From positions 4,672,756-4,736,755 of the forward strand of contig NC_088318.1 in the NCBI RefSeq assembly GCF_910592395.1: a DNA stretch of 64,000 nucleotides. The letters run 5' to 3'. Made by a program: the position numbers and the translations under genes. This document shows, one piece after another, positions 22,611 through 37,000 of this stretch. The stretch is from Lineus longissimus (lineage: Eukaryota; Nemertea; Pilidiophora; Heteronemertea; Lineidae). The number at the start of each line of letters is the position of its first letter. Within the stretch, counting starts at the first letter, position 1. The notes below the pieces were generated by a model. It had not been told where the DNA came from and made no database searches. It saw only the letters and a program-made list of their open reading frames with translations.

Positions 22611-24841
22611 TCAAAATCGTTACATCGGGCGGCGAAATGTTCGGGTGAATATTCCTGAATCTTGGTGTGCTTTTGTAACGTTTTCGTAAAGTCCCATGTC
22701 TTTAGTTTTCCCCATGCAGAGGACTGACAGAGTTATAAGCAAAACTACAAAAGACAACTGTAAAGTGAAGATAAGGTTCTGACTGTACATGTACATCCCC
22801 CTGTACATCACCAGAGTGCGTTCATTGGTTGAGGCACAGGTAATGGTTAAACATGCTTTTGTATGGAGGATTTTAATTTGTACACTTCCTGTTTCCTGAG
22901 TTCACTGCTTTTCTATATAGAGGTTTCAGAAATATTGCCTCTTCTTCAACTGACGTAGTGCATTTTTTAAGACCAGTTTCTTTCCGAAGCCTATCATGAG
23001 CGGCTCATTCGTCGTCCGCGCGTGCAGACTATCACCACTCGGACACCACGACCCTGGGGACTCCCACCAATCCATATTGTCCTCAGCTCATCACAAGCAA
23101 TGACCATGAACCATATCCAGTAGCGAAAATTGGAATGCGTGCACTGTCCCTTTGGTTTGGTTTGGTGCGTGATAGATGAGGAGTGACGAATTCAGTGAAA
23201 GGTGATCTTCGCAACATAAATGAAGAGTTTCATTTCAGGTCGCAAGAGAGTCCATGTTTGGTCCAATCGAACCGATGTGACAGTTCTGCCTCGCGTCACC
23301 GACATTAATTTCTCACCTATACAGAGGCGAAACTAAAAATGGGCAGTGTCGAATAATATGTTATAGAGAGGTACTGTGTGGTAAAGGGAAGGGGGAAGGA
23401 TTCTTGCATCAGGGTAGGTTAGATGCCAAGCGTGATTTTTCAAAAATAGCCATGCACAATTTACCATTTTTCACAATTGTGTTTGAAAAGAAAAGCAACT
23501 TTCTACGAAATATTTCCAATGCGCTTAATCACTACAACATCTTACTTACTGGTACCGATCTTGACAGATTTTTTACCTTACTTGTTCAGAAGGTCGTAGA
23601 AATGAGTATACATAATGTATACAAGGGCACGAAAACAATTCAAAAATTGTGGCTGTGAGGTGATAATTGAATTGGATTGATGACCTATACATGCTTCCCG
23701 AAATTGGTGGCTTGCATTGGAACTAACTTTTTTCCCTTGTCCGTCATCAAAGACATTCAAGTGTGTTGGTCAACCATGACTATCTCCTTTGTCCCTCTAC
23801 CATAAGGCCTAGTTTCCCCTTATGGCATCACTATTTCGGACACTCAGCGCCCCATTTCTGGAAAGGTGTATAGTACATTTGTAAAGAGATTCAAAATGGG
23901 AAAGCGCACATAGACTATTGGAGTGAGAACTTTGCCTGACTGGGAATAACTATTGACTCATCTATCAAACGTCAATGTTTAACTTCAAAAATTTGCAAGT
24001 CCAATTGTAAAATTAGCACCATGGGAAAACGTTATGCACATTCTGTGCAGTAGTGAGTACATGTATATGGCAGTAGAGTTTTCTGATGAGAGTGAATTGT
24101 CACTTTGGGAAAAAATGAGATCGCGCTTTGATGAAGTTAATTGAAACTGCCAATAGAATAGACAGATGACAGACCACCACTCAAAATAGCCGCACAGGGA
24201 CTGGGAGAAGCTTTGTCGGAAGTGACGTTGTGATCTACAAAGCAGACATAGAATGTAATATTAAAGCATATTCTCGCTGCCAGTATCAGCTTCCATAGTG
24301 TGTCGTCACAGTATACATTAAACATTGCGATTGCGTAGTGTAATCACACTGAAAATGGCCGCGATCACAGATTTGTACATGCCTTGGGGATGAAATTTTA
24401 AAAAATAGTTGTCGTTGAAAATAAAATAATGTCAACCAAAATCTTTTAATGAGTCATTTTAACCATGTCAAAAACTTTCGCGTGACTAGATAACAATCAA
24501 ATGGCCCAGCCGATGCCATTTTGAGGCATCGATTGGCACCATTTGAAGAAGAGGCACATATCGATAGGCACCAATTGAAGCAGGGACGGGACGACGTCAT
24601 CAATAAATCGAGTTTCTGTCATGCGCAAGGAGGATGCCCGAAGTAATCAGGGGGTTTCGAGATAAAAGGACATGAGCCACCATGCCAGAACTACACTCAG
24701 CAGCAACCGGTGATGGCCGGTCGGAGGCTCGCGCGGCTCGCTCAGATTGAAATCGTCCAACGTTCATAAAGAGGAGCTGTCTGCAGTTGTTCTCCATTTC
24801 CATTGACACTAAGCGCCGTAGAGGGATATATTTCTTTATTC

Positions 24842-25007
24842 ATGATGGGGGACTTTAACGAGAGCACACACTTGAGTAAGGCCTTCTCGTACGATCGCTT
24901 CCAGAGTGTTGAGGATGGAGGTGCGGAGGAAAAACCAATAAAAAAGTTATGTTTTCAAATGATCCCGAAAAGGATAGTTGTGTCATTCATGATGTTTCTT
25001 GGATGTG
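24842..25007 (+). CDS. SLC17 exon 1: cytosolic N-terminus and start of TM1
   Basis: Opens MMGDFNES and contains YDRF and an acidic stretch. It ends [12 protein letters not shown] with donor gtaggt (phase 1). I chose it because its phase and TM1 half complete exon 2 exactly. Confidence 0.72.
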
Positions 25008-28000
25008 GTAGGTGTATTGTTTTTGTGTTGAATTTCTCTCTCGAATCAGCACTGCGCTCTTGACTGAACTACCGACTCAACAGATTAAAAGACATCAACG
25101 CAAGGTGTTTGATGCTGATTCTATCAGAGTCTTTCAATTAATTTATATTTAACGACTCTGATTCTATTAACAGTACGTTGACCCTGCGCTGGCTATGTCC
25201 AAAAGAAGATGCAATCGGTTATCCTTTGGTGAAATGTTTCTGGGGACTGCATTGGGGCCCCTCTGTTAAGATATTAGAATTCAGAGTTGTTAGTTTTTTT
25301 GCTACATGTATGTCAATCTGTCATCGACGAATGAGTGCCTGTACAAACACGGGGTTTGAGTAACACTCTCCTTTTAATAAGTGAGTCATTATTCTTTAAT
25401 TTGATGGATTAAGCTGCATGACTGTGGAAACCAATGACACAAATATTTACAAATAATCTGCTGTTACACGAACACTTTCGCAATGAAGAAAGTTCAGTTC
25501 CCTTATTAGTAAGATTAAGAATGGTCCCTCAGGGAGCCGGAGTTCAAAGATGTCACTGCAGTGTATTTATATGTACATATCAAGTACACTTCTATTTATT
25601 ATTTATTCTTAAATGTATTTGGTATTTAGTATTTTACGACTGCAAGCATTTCCTCCCTAATGATTCTCTTAATAATTCAAAGACGAACAGTTCTGTTCAG
25701 TGTTTGGTGTTATAGCAGTGTATACTGACTGGTAGTATGCATCCGCTTTGAAAATGTTTCGATGGTTAAAAAGAAGTTGGTACACTTTTTAGTCTTCACA
25801 TTGAATTCCAAATATGTTGGACTGCAGTGGGTAATTTGGGTCGTTTGGCTAATAATGAAGCAATGGTTTAAAAAATGTACGTCGACACTATTTATAGCAT
25901 CTTTATAGTGAAACGTGGAGGAGGATGTTTGGGTTCTTGTCCTAACTTAAGCCGATAGAAGACTTGAGTCAGACAGATTTAAAAATGAATTGTTTTTGTA
26001 ATAATTGTTTAATTGGATGAAATAAAATAGTTATTGGCATAATCAAGGAAGTGCTTATCGAAACCTGAGTACCTTTAAACGAGGCTTACCCTTGGAAATC
26101 AAGATGAGAACTGACTACAACAAAAATCCTACCCCCTCATAATCATATGTTGATTAACCCAACCCCAAATATGTCCAATCAGGTACTCCTCTCAGGTCCG
26201 TAACGACCTCCAAGACCTCGCTCCTCTTGAGCCCCAGCTCTCCCGGACCCTTGGAACCTATCCCAAATACTTAACGTCTGTGCCTAGTTCTTTCGTAATT
26301 ACCAAATGATCATAACCCTTGCTGCCCCAGTAAACAATCCTTTTAACATGGGACAATAATAAACCCTTACGACGAATGCTCTCTAACTGGCTGGAACCCA
26401 ATTCGTTAATCCCCAATACTCATCATATACGTTAAAGTTAATGTTCCTGTATGAAGCGTGTACATAGTCCTCCACGGTAATAGTCCAACGCCATCCACGA
26501 TCCTCGCCCAATTTCTCCAATTAACAGTCGTGCTTAATAAGCTCCAATAAACCCACTAAAAACTTAGGCCAGACTATCTAGTGATCAGTGAGTAATGTGG
26601 CATTATGTTAAAACTACGTGTATAAAGTCAACGAACGTTCAGAAACAAGTCGAGTGACACACACTTTAATTCGCATAAAGTCTAGGCCAACACATCATTA
26701 ATCGTAAGGCCGCTTTGGTGTCTTTATAGTTTTCTAAGCTCGGACAACTTGCCATATTAGCCGTATATGCCGCTAGCAAGTCTCACGTATTATCCTGACG
26801 GAAACGTCTCGCGTATCCCCCGGATGGAAATGTCTAGCGTACCCCATGCCAAGCCCATGTATTTTGTCCTGTTTGTAACTGACAATCATCGGCGTCATCA
26901 GAACGTCACTACATATTTTCATTCCAAAACGCTGTGACCTCATTGTCTGTCACACGTATCAGTATAATCGCTATTCCCACTGCCACTCATCCGTTCAAAA
27001 TCAGACATGAATAAGTGTTGATCCCATTGAGTTCAGTGCTTTCTCCGTCGCTTTTCCTGTGTACTATCAACAGTGTTTCAAATCATTTTCATCTTCAGAC
27101 CACGAGGCTTTATCACAATTTAATCATTTCCCACACGAAGTCCACCTCAGTTCTTCTATCGGGCTGAGGGAGGGCAAGGACTCACCGGCTGAGTAGCCAG
27201 CCCAAAAAGTTACAATAGTAAGCGTAGTAACCCGTCGGCCGCGACTGATCTTGATTTAGCCAATTGACCCTCATATATCTGATGGCCCAAAAAACGCATT
27301 GATAATTAGTGCGATATGTGTTCCTTTCCTTGGCTAGGTAGGTTAGATTAAGTTACATGAGAACCCCAACAGGGGGCCTCCCATCGCACAGTACATGGAA
27401 ACTGTGCGGCTTGTAGGATCAGGATTATCACTGATTCCAACACGAACTAAAATTGTGCTTTTAATAGATACCTTGAGATCACTATCATTTAACCCTCTCT
27501 CCTGCTAATAGTCCCCCTTTTAGGCCGGGAATAGCTGCCAGGTGGCAGTCAGTTTTCGGATGGAGAATACCATAATGCTTGGCTAATGCACTGTGAGAAC
27601 CTTTACCTGTGATGTTCAAGGAGGGTATGAAGGAAGATATGTGTTCTGTCTTTTATGAGCGCCTGGAGTATGTCTTGGAAGCATGTCTTGGAAGGGACCA
27701 TTTCTAATGTGTGTCACTCCCTCGAGGTTTTATTTACAGTAGCTTGTACATGTAGCACAGTAAATCTGATTTGCACAAATGCACTTAGTTAGTGGCTGTC
27801 TCTTCAAAGTTTCTTGACCACAGGGCTGGTTTCTAAATATGATGATCTTATCGTGTTGTCACCGTTACTAACATAGAAAAATATAGGTTTTGGCGCTTTT
27901 GAAAAGCCATTTACAAGTAAGTTTTTCGCCGAACACAAATATTCACCCCGTATATTTTTATTGATAAAAAGAAAAAACCCAAATTGTTTTTTAGATTGAA

Positions 28001-31000
28001 ATAAAGACCTTTTCGCTTCCCTGAAAAACCTCTACGGGGTGCATAGATTTGTTTTTGATTCGAAAAGTTTTTCAGAGGCTGATAAACCCCTATTTCTAAG
28101 AGGGTAACCTTTCTTTCCAGCTAACATGGGCGTCCTCCGCAGTGTACTGAGCGTAGCCATTGTTGGAATGACAACTAACCACACCGTCAGAAATGTCAAC
28201 GGCACTGAAGTTCTTGAGGTATGTACTTCTATTGGTGGTAAGACTGGTCTCAAAGGGAAGCCTTGGGGTACTCGAGATTATAATGTGTTTCAAGTCTGTC
28301 CCTGGTGAAACTTTGAGCCTTGAGTGAATTGCAGTTTTAGAAAACAAAAACGCCTAAACTCTTGTAGTCAAACCGTCGTTTAGAACCAATTTTTGGACGG
28401 AATTCTATATATGATTAACAGAGAATTAAACTGTTCAGAGAATAAATATTATGAGATGGGAACTATGTGATACTCCAGGAGGGAGCAGCATAGTTGAGTA
28501 CTATGAATTCCAAAGTGCACTATTAAGTATGTACTAATTGACGATGACACACGCCATCTGAAAACCATGTCATCCCAGATTCACTGGCTACTCTACAGGC
28601 CTTAGTTGGAAGAATTTTCAGCTGGATTCTGCACGTTTTCAAAGTTCCAAAGGCACAGCAAACTACATACCGACATACATGTATAACGAGCCATCGATCA
28701 CACAAGCAATCGGCCGGACTACTGCCGTTGGCTTTGCCGACCCATCCCAGCGGACCTATATTACTAATGGACCTGAGCCATTTTTGACGAATGAATTAGA
28801 TAAAAAATTAGATAAAAATTATTTAGTTCTCTTTTGGGGGATTTGAAATACTATGTCCGGCTATAGCAAATTATTTCATTAAATGAACATTTTGTGTTTT
28901 GCATTGGTTATGATATGGTTTTATCTGCTCCAGACTAAATATGATAAAATGCATAAAAAGCCACGCCATGCCTAAATACCGCCTGGAATGTTAGTTTGGT
29001 TTTCAAACATCATTTTGGGCCATTTTGATTTTGAATAATATCAACTACCAGAATACTTGACTTGCCAAACTCAGAAATGCAGCGCCACTCGCGGACAAAG
29101 ACAGAACAACTCGACATTGTTTTCCGGTTTTCGCTGCTCATGCGTACCAGCCGTCATCTTTCGCGGCGACGGACGAGAAAAACAACTGTGCTACACGCAG
29201 TGAAAGCAAATTTACACAGGTAAAGTGGTTATAACTGTGGTACGTCTGTTTCTTAACACGTAATAGTTATCAGATTGCTAAATTATCGCAAATCATGAGC
29301 CTTAAAGAACTTTTTGAACTCTCAAAAACTTACACAAAACAAGTTCAGATTGCCGCCATTATTAGTTTCCGGATGGCTGGTACGCATGCGCAGCGAAAAC
29401 TGGTGAAAAAAATGTTGAGTTGTTCTATCTTTGTCCGCGAGTGGCGCTGCATTTCTGAGTTTGGCAAGTCAAGTATTCAGTTCGATTCTAAAATAGGAAC
29501 TCCTTTTCTAGATTTTACGGGATCGGAAAGATTTTCTCGCACAGGCAGTTAAAACAGTACACGGCCGCGTATCGTGTCAAATTCTGACATGTCTCACGAA
29601 AACGCTAATAAAACAATTTAGAATCATTGAAACTTTTTCAAATTCACTTATGACATTGACAATATTTCAACAATGTGTGATGAAAATCCCCGCATTGAAT
29701 TATTTAAAATCACGAAAATGTATGTATACAGAATGTAACTATTATAAGGACCATATAGCATATTTAATTGTGAACTGATCATAGCATCAGCTGGGTAAAA
29801 TTTGACGTATCGATGTTTTGCATGAACTAGTTCGTTAGGTTGTGTGTCAAGGAGCTATCAACACAGAAAACCTCCCTGTAAAGACATCTGACAAGGAGTG
29901 TTCCCTGAAAGAATCGTTTTGCCGGTTGTGTCAAGGAGGTTTTAAAACTGAAAACCTCCCTGTAAAGTCCTCAGCACAGATGTGTTCTTGCTAATTAGGC
30001 TTACAGAAACGCCTGTTGAGACATCAATTTTTGATAACTTTATGTTTATTTTGAAACGAGCAACTCATTCACTATGTACAACCAGTAGAACCTCTCTATT
30101 AAGGACACCCTCGAGACTGACAAGTGCTGTCCTTAATAGAGAGGTGTCCTGATTAGAGAGGTCAAATTGAATGGAAACAAACAATTTGGGACAATAACTA
30201 GTGTCCTTTATAGAGAAGTTGTCCTTTAACAGAGGGGTGCCTACTAAGGGAGGTTCTACTGTACATGTAGTATTACTGGACTGATGCTTTGTTCATTCTG
30301 CCAACTTTCATTTTCAGGGTGGTTTCCAGTGGAATTCCCGCTTACAGGGTGTCGTACTGAGTTCATTCTTCTACGGTTATGTCCTAACCCAGATACCGGG
30401 TGGTAAGTAGAACATGAAGAACAAAGCCCAGGTTCCACCGGTAGTTAATCCACTGCGCCGGACGCCGCAGTGAGAGGGTTACGCACGGCCCGAACGGGTT
30501 CATGGTAATTCAAAACACTCGAGCGCAACCCGCGGTGGGAAGCAAAAATTATCATAGTCCTCAAGTATCGACCTTCGGTTTGAATACGTCATAAGTCTCT
30601 CGAGTAGTCAACAAGAGCTACAAACCACGGCTTCATAATCATCAGTTCATACATAGCCGTACATGTACGTTGTCTTCCTGGTTGTTTTTACGAACTTGTG
30701 GTTTAAATCATTGAAATCTTCCCAGACAGCATGAATGTACATCATCTGTGACAGTGTACTATAATTTACATGTATCTGTACCCTTCCAGGATGGCTAGCT
30801 AATCGTTACGGTGGAAAGATAGTGTTCGGGATAGGTACTGCGGTGACCGGACTTCTCACTCTCATCCTTCCAGTGTGCGCCAAGGAGAATGTCTATTACA
30901 TCATAGCACTGCGGACTTGTCAAGGCTTGGCTTTGGTAAGATAATTGGCTAACAAGCTAGACACGGGATGTTCTCGTGAATACCGGTAGCATATCCTTTC

Positions 31001-34000
31001 TGTACTATAAATGTAGGACCATACATTTCGGAGGTCCACAAAAGGGTACCAGTAGGACTAAGTAGGCCCTGGTCCCGCCTTTATTGTGACAATCTGCAAA
31101 GCACCGCTTCCCACACCGCCCTGGAATATTGACTAACAAAATATTAGAAATACCCGCTGATGTGGCTTACAGATCTTTAGCCAATGACTGTGACGACCTG
31201 TGCAACATATAAATCAATGGCCAATTATAATACATGCAATATATGGCACCCCAAGCGTCCTCTTCAAAATGGCACCCGATACCGGTATTCACGAGGACGA
31301 CCTATATTTTAATTTCGGTTGCTTGTAATGGCGGTTGTTGTCACTTCATTTTGTAGGTCTGATTCCATCAAAACGGGAAACTGGCGGTTTCCCGCATTCC
31401 GCTGGCTTTGTTGCCGGTCAAGTCACTTCAGCCGAGCCGATAACCTACATGAAATAAATCCATGCCAGTGAAAGCCGCACGATTTCCCGGGTTCGCCGAT
31501 ATAGTGAAACTGGCATTTGCGGTGCTGAACTATAAGATAATATTCTTCAGTAAATTCCATTTAAAAAAGACGATGATCTGAATGTTGGAACTAAGTCGTC
31601 AATGCTAGTTTAATGCACCAAGCTCCGACTGCAGCAATCGAGATCATCTCACTAGCATCCTCGTTTCAAAGCTGAAAATGTTTTGGAGGATATACAATTT
31701 TACTTATTCCTGTTGATACGGAGCAAGTGAGCAGGGGCCACGAGGGAAATGTGTGTTATTAAATACAAACTACTATTTCTGTTGTTTATTTCAGGGGGTG
31801 TGTTTCCCTGGTATATACGGCATCATGAGAAACTGGGTGCCGCCTCTCGAAAGAAGTAAACTAATGACCACGTCTATTGCAGGTAATAAAACCAAATCTT
31901 ATAGTTCATCCTAATATCACCAAATGCACTCTAAGTCAGTATGCCTGCGCTTTGAGTGGTGCGGAGTTGGTACACATCATCTCAAGTCGACTCTCATTTT
32001 TGTTGAAGTTTGGTGACAGGCAAATGAAGCGTTTGCATAAATTTTCTTTGTCTTTTTTTTAATTTGGATTTCGATTAAATGTACTGACCCATTCAAGCAT
32101 AAAGTGAACATTCTGCGACATGATATATCAAAACACTTTGTTCTGTAAAGGTTTAATCATATTTCCTTGAGTTCAGTCAGCCATGTTGATTTCCCAATGG
32201 CCGCTGACCAACAATCAGCCAGGTAAAACCGCGAGTTGCAACCCATGAACTGGCCAATGCTGTCAGCCATTTCAAAATTCAACCCACCAGACACGATGTT
32301 CCCAAATCAACGTCCTGTGATTGGCTCATTTAAAATGATTGCCCCGGCGATGCAGAATGTTGATCTTCTGATTGGCTAATACAAGTTAAAGAACCGCCGG
32401 TTATGATAACTTCAATTCTTCAGTGTGGTCAAAAATTGTCAAATGATTTTTTTTTTCATATCGTTATCCTGTAACCATTTGTACATGTATGACGTCGCAC
32501 TGCATTACACTATATTTATGAACGATTTGCTAAAGGTTGAACCTAAAAGGGGATCATAGGCAGCAGCTTTATTGATCAGTTAAAGTTATACATATGCGCC
32601 GATAGACGTCTCTTGGAGAAACAATCCGATTATGATCTCCGTCACCTGGAGACCACCCACCACCACCAACATCACCATAATCTTTATCGCTATCATCATC
32701 ATTGCCGTCGTCGTCAAATATGGTTTTTGGCCATTGATTAACTTTTGCTGGCATAGCGCATGGGTTCAGCAAAAGAGAGAATGATAAACAGAAAATTAAT
32801 GGTAAAAGTAATAGTCTAAAAAATAAAGTTAAACAGTTTAATTGTTGATCCGAAGGTTTGCGCATTCTACAATCAATAGTTCCGAGTGCATACACAGTTG
32901 ATAATTTGGTGTCATTTCGCATTGCACAGACAACGAGAAAATGAGAGATTGGTGTAATTGGTAGATTCGACCATCCCCTTCCGATTTCCTACATTGACAT
33001 TTTCCCTGATGGATCATCTGAATGCATTCTAATGCAGTATCCTGCATTAAATATTCATCGCTGCCCATATTTGCCTTTCAATTAGATTAGTCCTCACAAT
33101 CTGCAGTAACAGACTTTCCCGTTATACATGTATCTCTGATTTACTTTCTGATTTGTTCGTAAACTGGTAATATGGGTAAAAGGTTATGCTGGTAATGCAC
33201 GATTTTGCTGCCGAAATTGAATGCGTCACAAGTTTGATTACTTTCCTAAACTTCCCAGATACGTAGAAAAAATCAAATTTAACTTTATCAAAGAATTTGC
33301 TCCTGGAAAGTTTTTGTTCGTTCTTTTCCGAAAAAAAGTATTGAAGGGCTTGGGTTTCTGTAGAACCTTTATGCCTTTAACTGTCACCGTACAATAGGAA
33401 AAACACTTTTCCAAGGGAATGGGGATGGGGGGGGGTTAGGCTGCCATGCCGATCCACCGTTGTTGTGCGTATATCCATCCTTCACCGCCGATAACTCCCC
33501 CCTGATCGGCCGTCAGAAGGGCTATTACATTATCGGTAGTCTCCCTGCATTCCCTTCCTTTCCCATGCGTTCTCTGATATTGAACTGGACTTATGGATGT
33601 AACTGCGCTTCTCCTTTTAATCCATAATTCAGTTCAAGTGATTATAAGTCAATGCACATTTTTACTCCTTCAGGCAAGGAGATTGGCGTACTAATCTGCC
33701 TCGGTCTGTCAGGTGTACTCACAGAGATCTTAGAGTGGCCTTCGGTGTTCTACTGTTTTGGTAAGTGAACTGCGTTATACTGCATGGCGGCTACATGTAG
33801 CCAGAGAGTATCTTAATTGAAATGTACCACCGACTGTACAATGTATGAGAAGAAACTGTACAGTACGTTTTCGTATAAATCTAATCCATGGAATCGGCCA
33901 TCTTGGTTTTGACAGAGCCTGGTAGAACATTTGATTCAGGTGTACACACCGATGTACACATTGTTGTAAATTCTATCAAGTTCTCACAGGCATGATGGCG

Positions 34001-37000
34001 AAAACGACATGATAGAAACAAGTTTCGCTAGACTCAGATGTACACACCGATGTACACATTGTTGTAAATTCTACCAGGTTCTCACAGGCATGATGGCGAT
34101 AACGACATGATAGAAACAAGTTTCGCTAGAAATCTTAAGTTTTAACTACTGTAACACTAATTGTACGTTTAAAATGTATTCTGTAACTTCAGGTACCCTC
34201 GCTCTGATATGGTGTATAGGATGGCTTTTTGTGGTATATGAGACGCCCGAGAGTCATCCTACAATAACACAGGAAGAGCTAGAATATCTCAACAAGAACG
34301 TCGGCTGCATGACATCATCAAAGGTATGGGTACGCTTTTGAATTTGTAAAACCACGGACACGACCACACTCATAAAATCAATCTCCAAACGAATAACCTT
34401 TAGTATTGTGTAACTGCTCTGGTAGTCACTGGTAGTCCCTATTGCACCGACTGTGAAATTAGTTGTTTCAACTATCGAAATACATAGTAATTCTTAACCA
34501 TTTTGATAGTCATTTCTTTTTAAATACTACTTGACCATCAGTTTTACAACTGCTTCTGCTTATTTCCCAGTTGGTGCAATAGGAACTTCAAGATTAGGTG
34601 TACTAATGAATTCTAGAGGTGTAGAATACAACTGTTGTAACATTGCGTTTGGTTGATCATTAAAGTCATTAATTTAAAGTCGTATCAATAGCATACCGCG
34701 AAGATGACGTCACTGCAGCTCCTGCCCTCTATTTCCCCATCGCTGAATTACAGGCAATGTCGGACAAACATGCGGTTTCGTAATGGATTCAGGCTTTCTA
34801 ACTTGGGCAGTTAGATTCAATCTGGCACATGTCCGAGTGTTGGAAATACTACATAATTGTTCTGAATATTTCTCTCTCTGACTCTATGGTATCATTCATG
34901 CTAAAAACAATGCAGGGTCAAAGACAATTGACTTTGAAATAAGCTCAAATGCGTAGAAATAAGTGTCGATGTCCGACTGTCACGTGACTAAAACGTCATC
35001 AATATCGTATGCAAATGACTTTGTGAGCTATAAATAGTAACTTCGCGGAATGCTATTGGACTGCGCGATTTTAAGACAAAAAATAAGAAATCTAAGAAAA
35101 ATTTGAAATCTAAGACGAAAAATAACTCCTGTTTATTTTGTATTCCAGCATAACGTACCCTATAGAAAAATCTTCACCAGTTTGCCAGTGTTGGCCATCA
35201 TCATTCTTGACATGTGTACCTACTGGAGTTACTACCTTATGCTGGCGGAGTTGCCTACCTATATAAGCCAAGTACATCACTATCAAATAGAAAAGGTTAG
35301 AATCGTCTGCTCAGCTTGTCAATGCTTTCTGAGCTTCCTGAGGAGCTAAAAAGCACGACATTTTTAGCTCACCTCTTGGGAGCTTATACGATACCGTGGC
35401 GTCCGTCGTCCGTTAGCGGAGCACGTTTCGTCACCGCTAAGGCTAGATGGCAAAAACTTGGTGTGATGGTGCTTTGGGCAATATGCCCAGATGTATTTTT
35501 CTTTTACGCGATATAACCTACTTTCTGGCCTCCAGGCGGCCATCTTGGAAATAGGTTTTTTACCCTTTTGAAGCTTACAGATGTACGTAGAGTGACGAAA
35601 TTTTTATGGTGGGTGTATCTGATAAGGTTAAATGACATTTCACCCGGTTTTTTTTCACATAAACTCCATTAGCGCTGCAATATTGTCCCATTTTCCGATA
35701 GGTGCTTAACAAGTAAATCTAACTTACACTTTGATCATTTCGCGAAAAAGGCATTTGAATTTGACCAACGTGCTTAGGCTACAACACATCATGAGCTGAA
35801 TTATTGTACTTCCGGCCCTAGCCTGCGGCCATTGAGATTTTTGTACCCAAGGTAGGCCATAACGTAAATCACCGTCATAATTCTCAGATGCGGTGTATAC
35901 TCAATTTGGTCAAATGTCAGTTTAAAAGTGTCGAGGAAGGTATTCTATGTTCAACATACACACTCTCATTGTTAACTTAAACCTTTTTGTTCCAGACAGG
36001 CTGGATATCGGCGCTGCCCTACGCCTTTCTGTTCTTCAGTGGAGTAATCAGCGCCCAGATAGCCGACTTGCTCATCTCTAGCAACAAAATCTCCAGGACG
36101 AGAGCAAGGAAGCTATTTTCAACACTATGTGAGTCTAGTTAGGTTTCAATCCGTGACTGAATATGCCTCCCTTCCTTCCGCGTTCACACTACCACAAAGG
36201 TGATTGACGAACGGAAATATACCGGTGTAACATCTGTGGTTGTTCCCCATGTTTCAGTGTTTCCAAACAATAGGCAGCTAGAGAGACCATGACTTTTCAA
36301 TAGGGGGGATACACAGAAAAACTCGTCAATCTATTTTTGAGCGTTCCCAAACAATGAGGGGAAACACTCAAAAACAGAAACACTCAAAAACATTACACCG
36401 GTACAAAAGAAGGCTAGGTAAGCCCATTTTCCCCCAAACTGAGCTCAAAAGTAGTTTCCTTGGACGCTGATGTGACCTGAACATGCACAGTGCAAAAAAA
36501 GTTATGCTGTTTGATCGATTAGGAAGGCAGGTTCATTTTTCGCTGTCTACTGGGCAAAAGAAATCGTGAATCACAGCACGCAAGAATTTGTGCTACATGT
36601 AGTAAAAACCACTTAGCAATTAGCTGCTATCGTTGATTTTGTTGATCCCATTGAAGTACACCATCAACCATACACTCCTTTCTTGAGGGTATAAGTACGA
36701 TGATTTTCCATTTTTCACAGGCTAAGTTTAGTTAAGTTTTGTTTAGTTTTAAAAGTTTAGTTTTAAAAGTTTAGCTTTAAAAGTTACTCATCCGATCAAT
36801 CTTAGTTTTCTGTACGAGATTTGTTCTTTTTACAGGTTGTATAGGATTGAATTCTTTCCTTTTGGGAGTGGCTTTCTCCAATAACGGCGTGGTGGCAGTT
36901 CTGTGTCTCAACATATCATTTACATTCCTTGGCTTGTCGTACCCAACCTTCCCAGTCAATGCCCTGGACATAGCCCCGCAGGTGAGTGCTACAATATTCC

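Larger units (their letters stand above)
20307..24841. other. Divergent intergenic region between the ZP and SLC17 genes
   Basis: About 4.5 kb separates two genes transcribed away from each other, so both promoters should lie here. I could not support a TATA box or defined regulatory site. It contains the three small elements listed separately and no recognisable gene. Confidence 0.45.
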
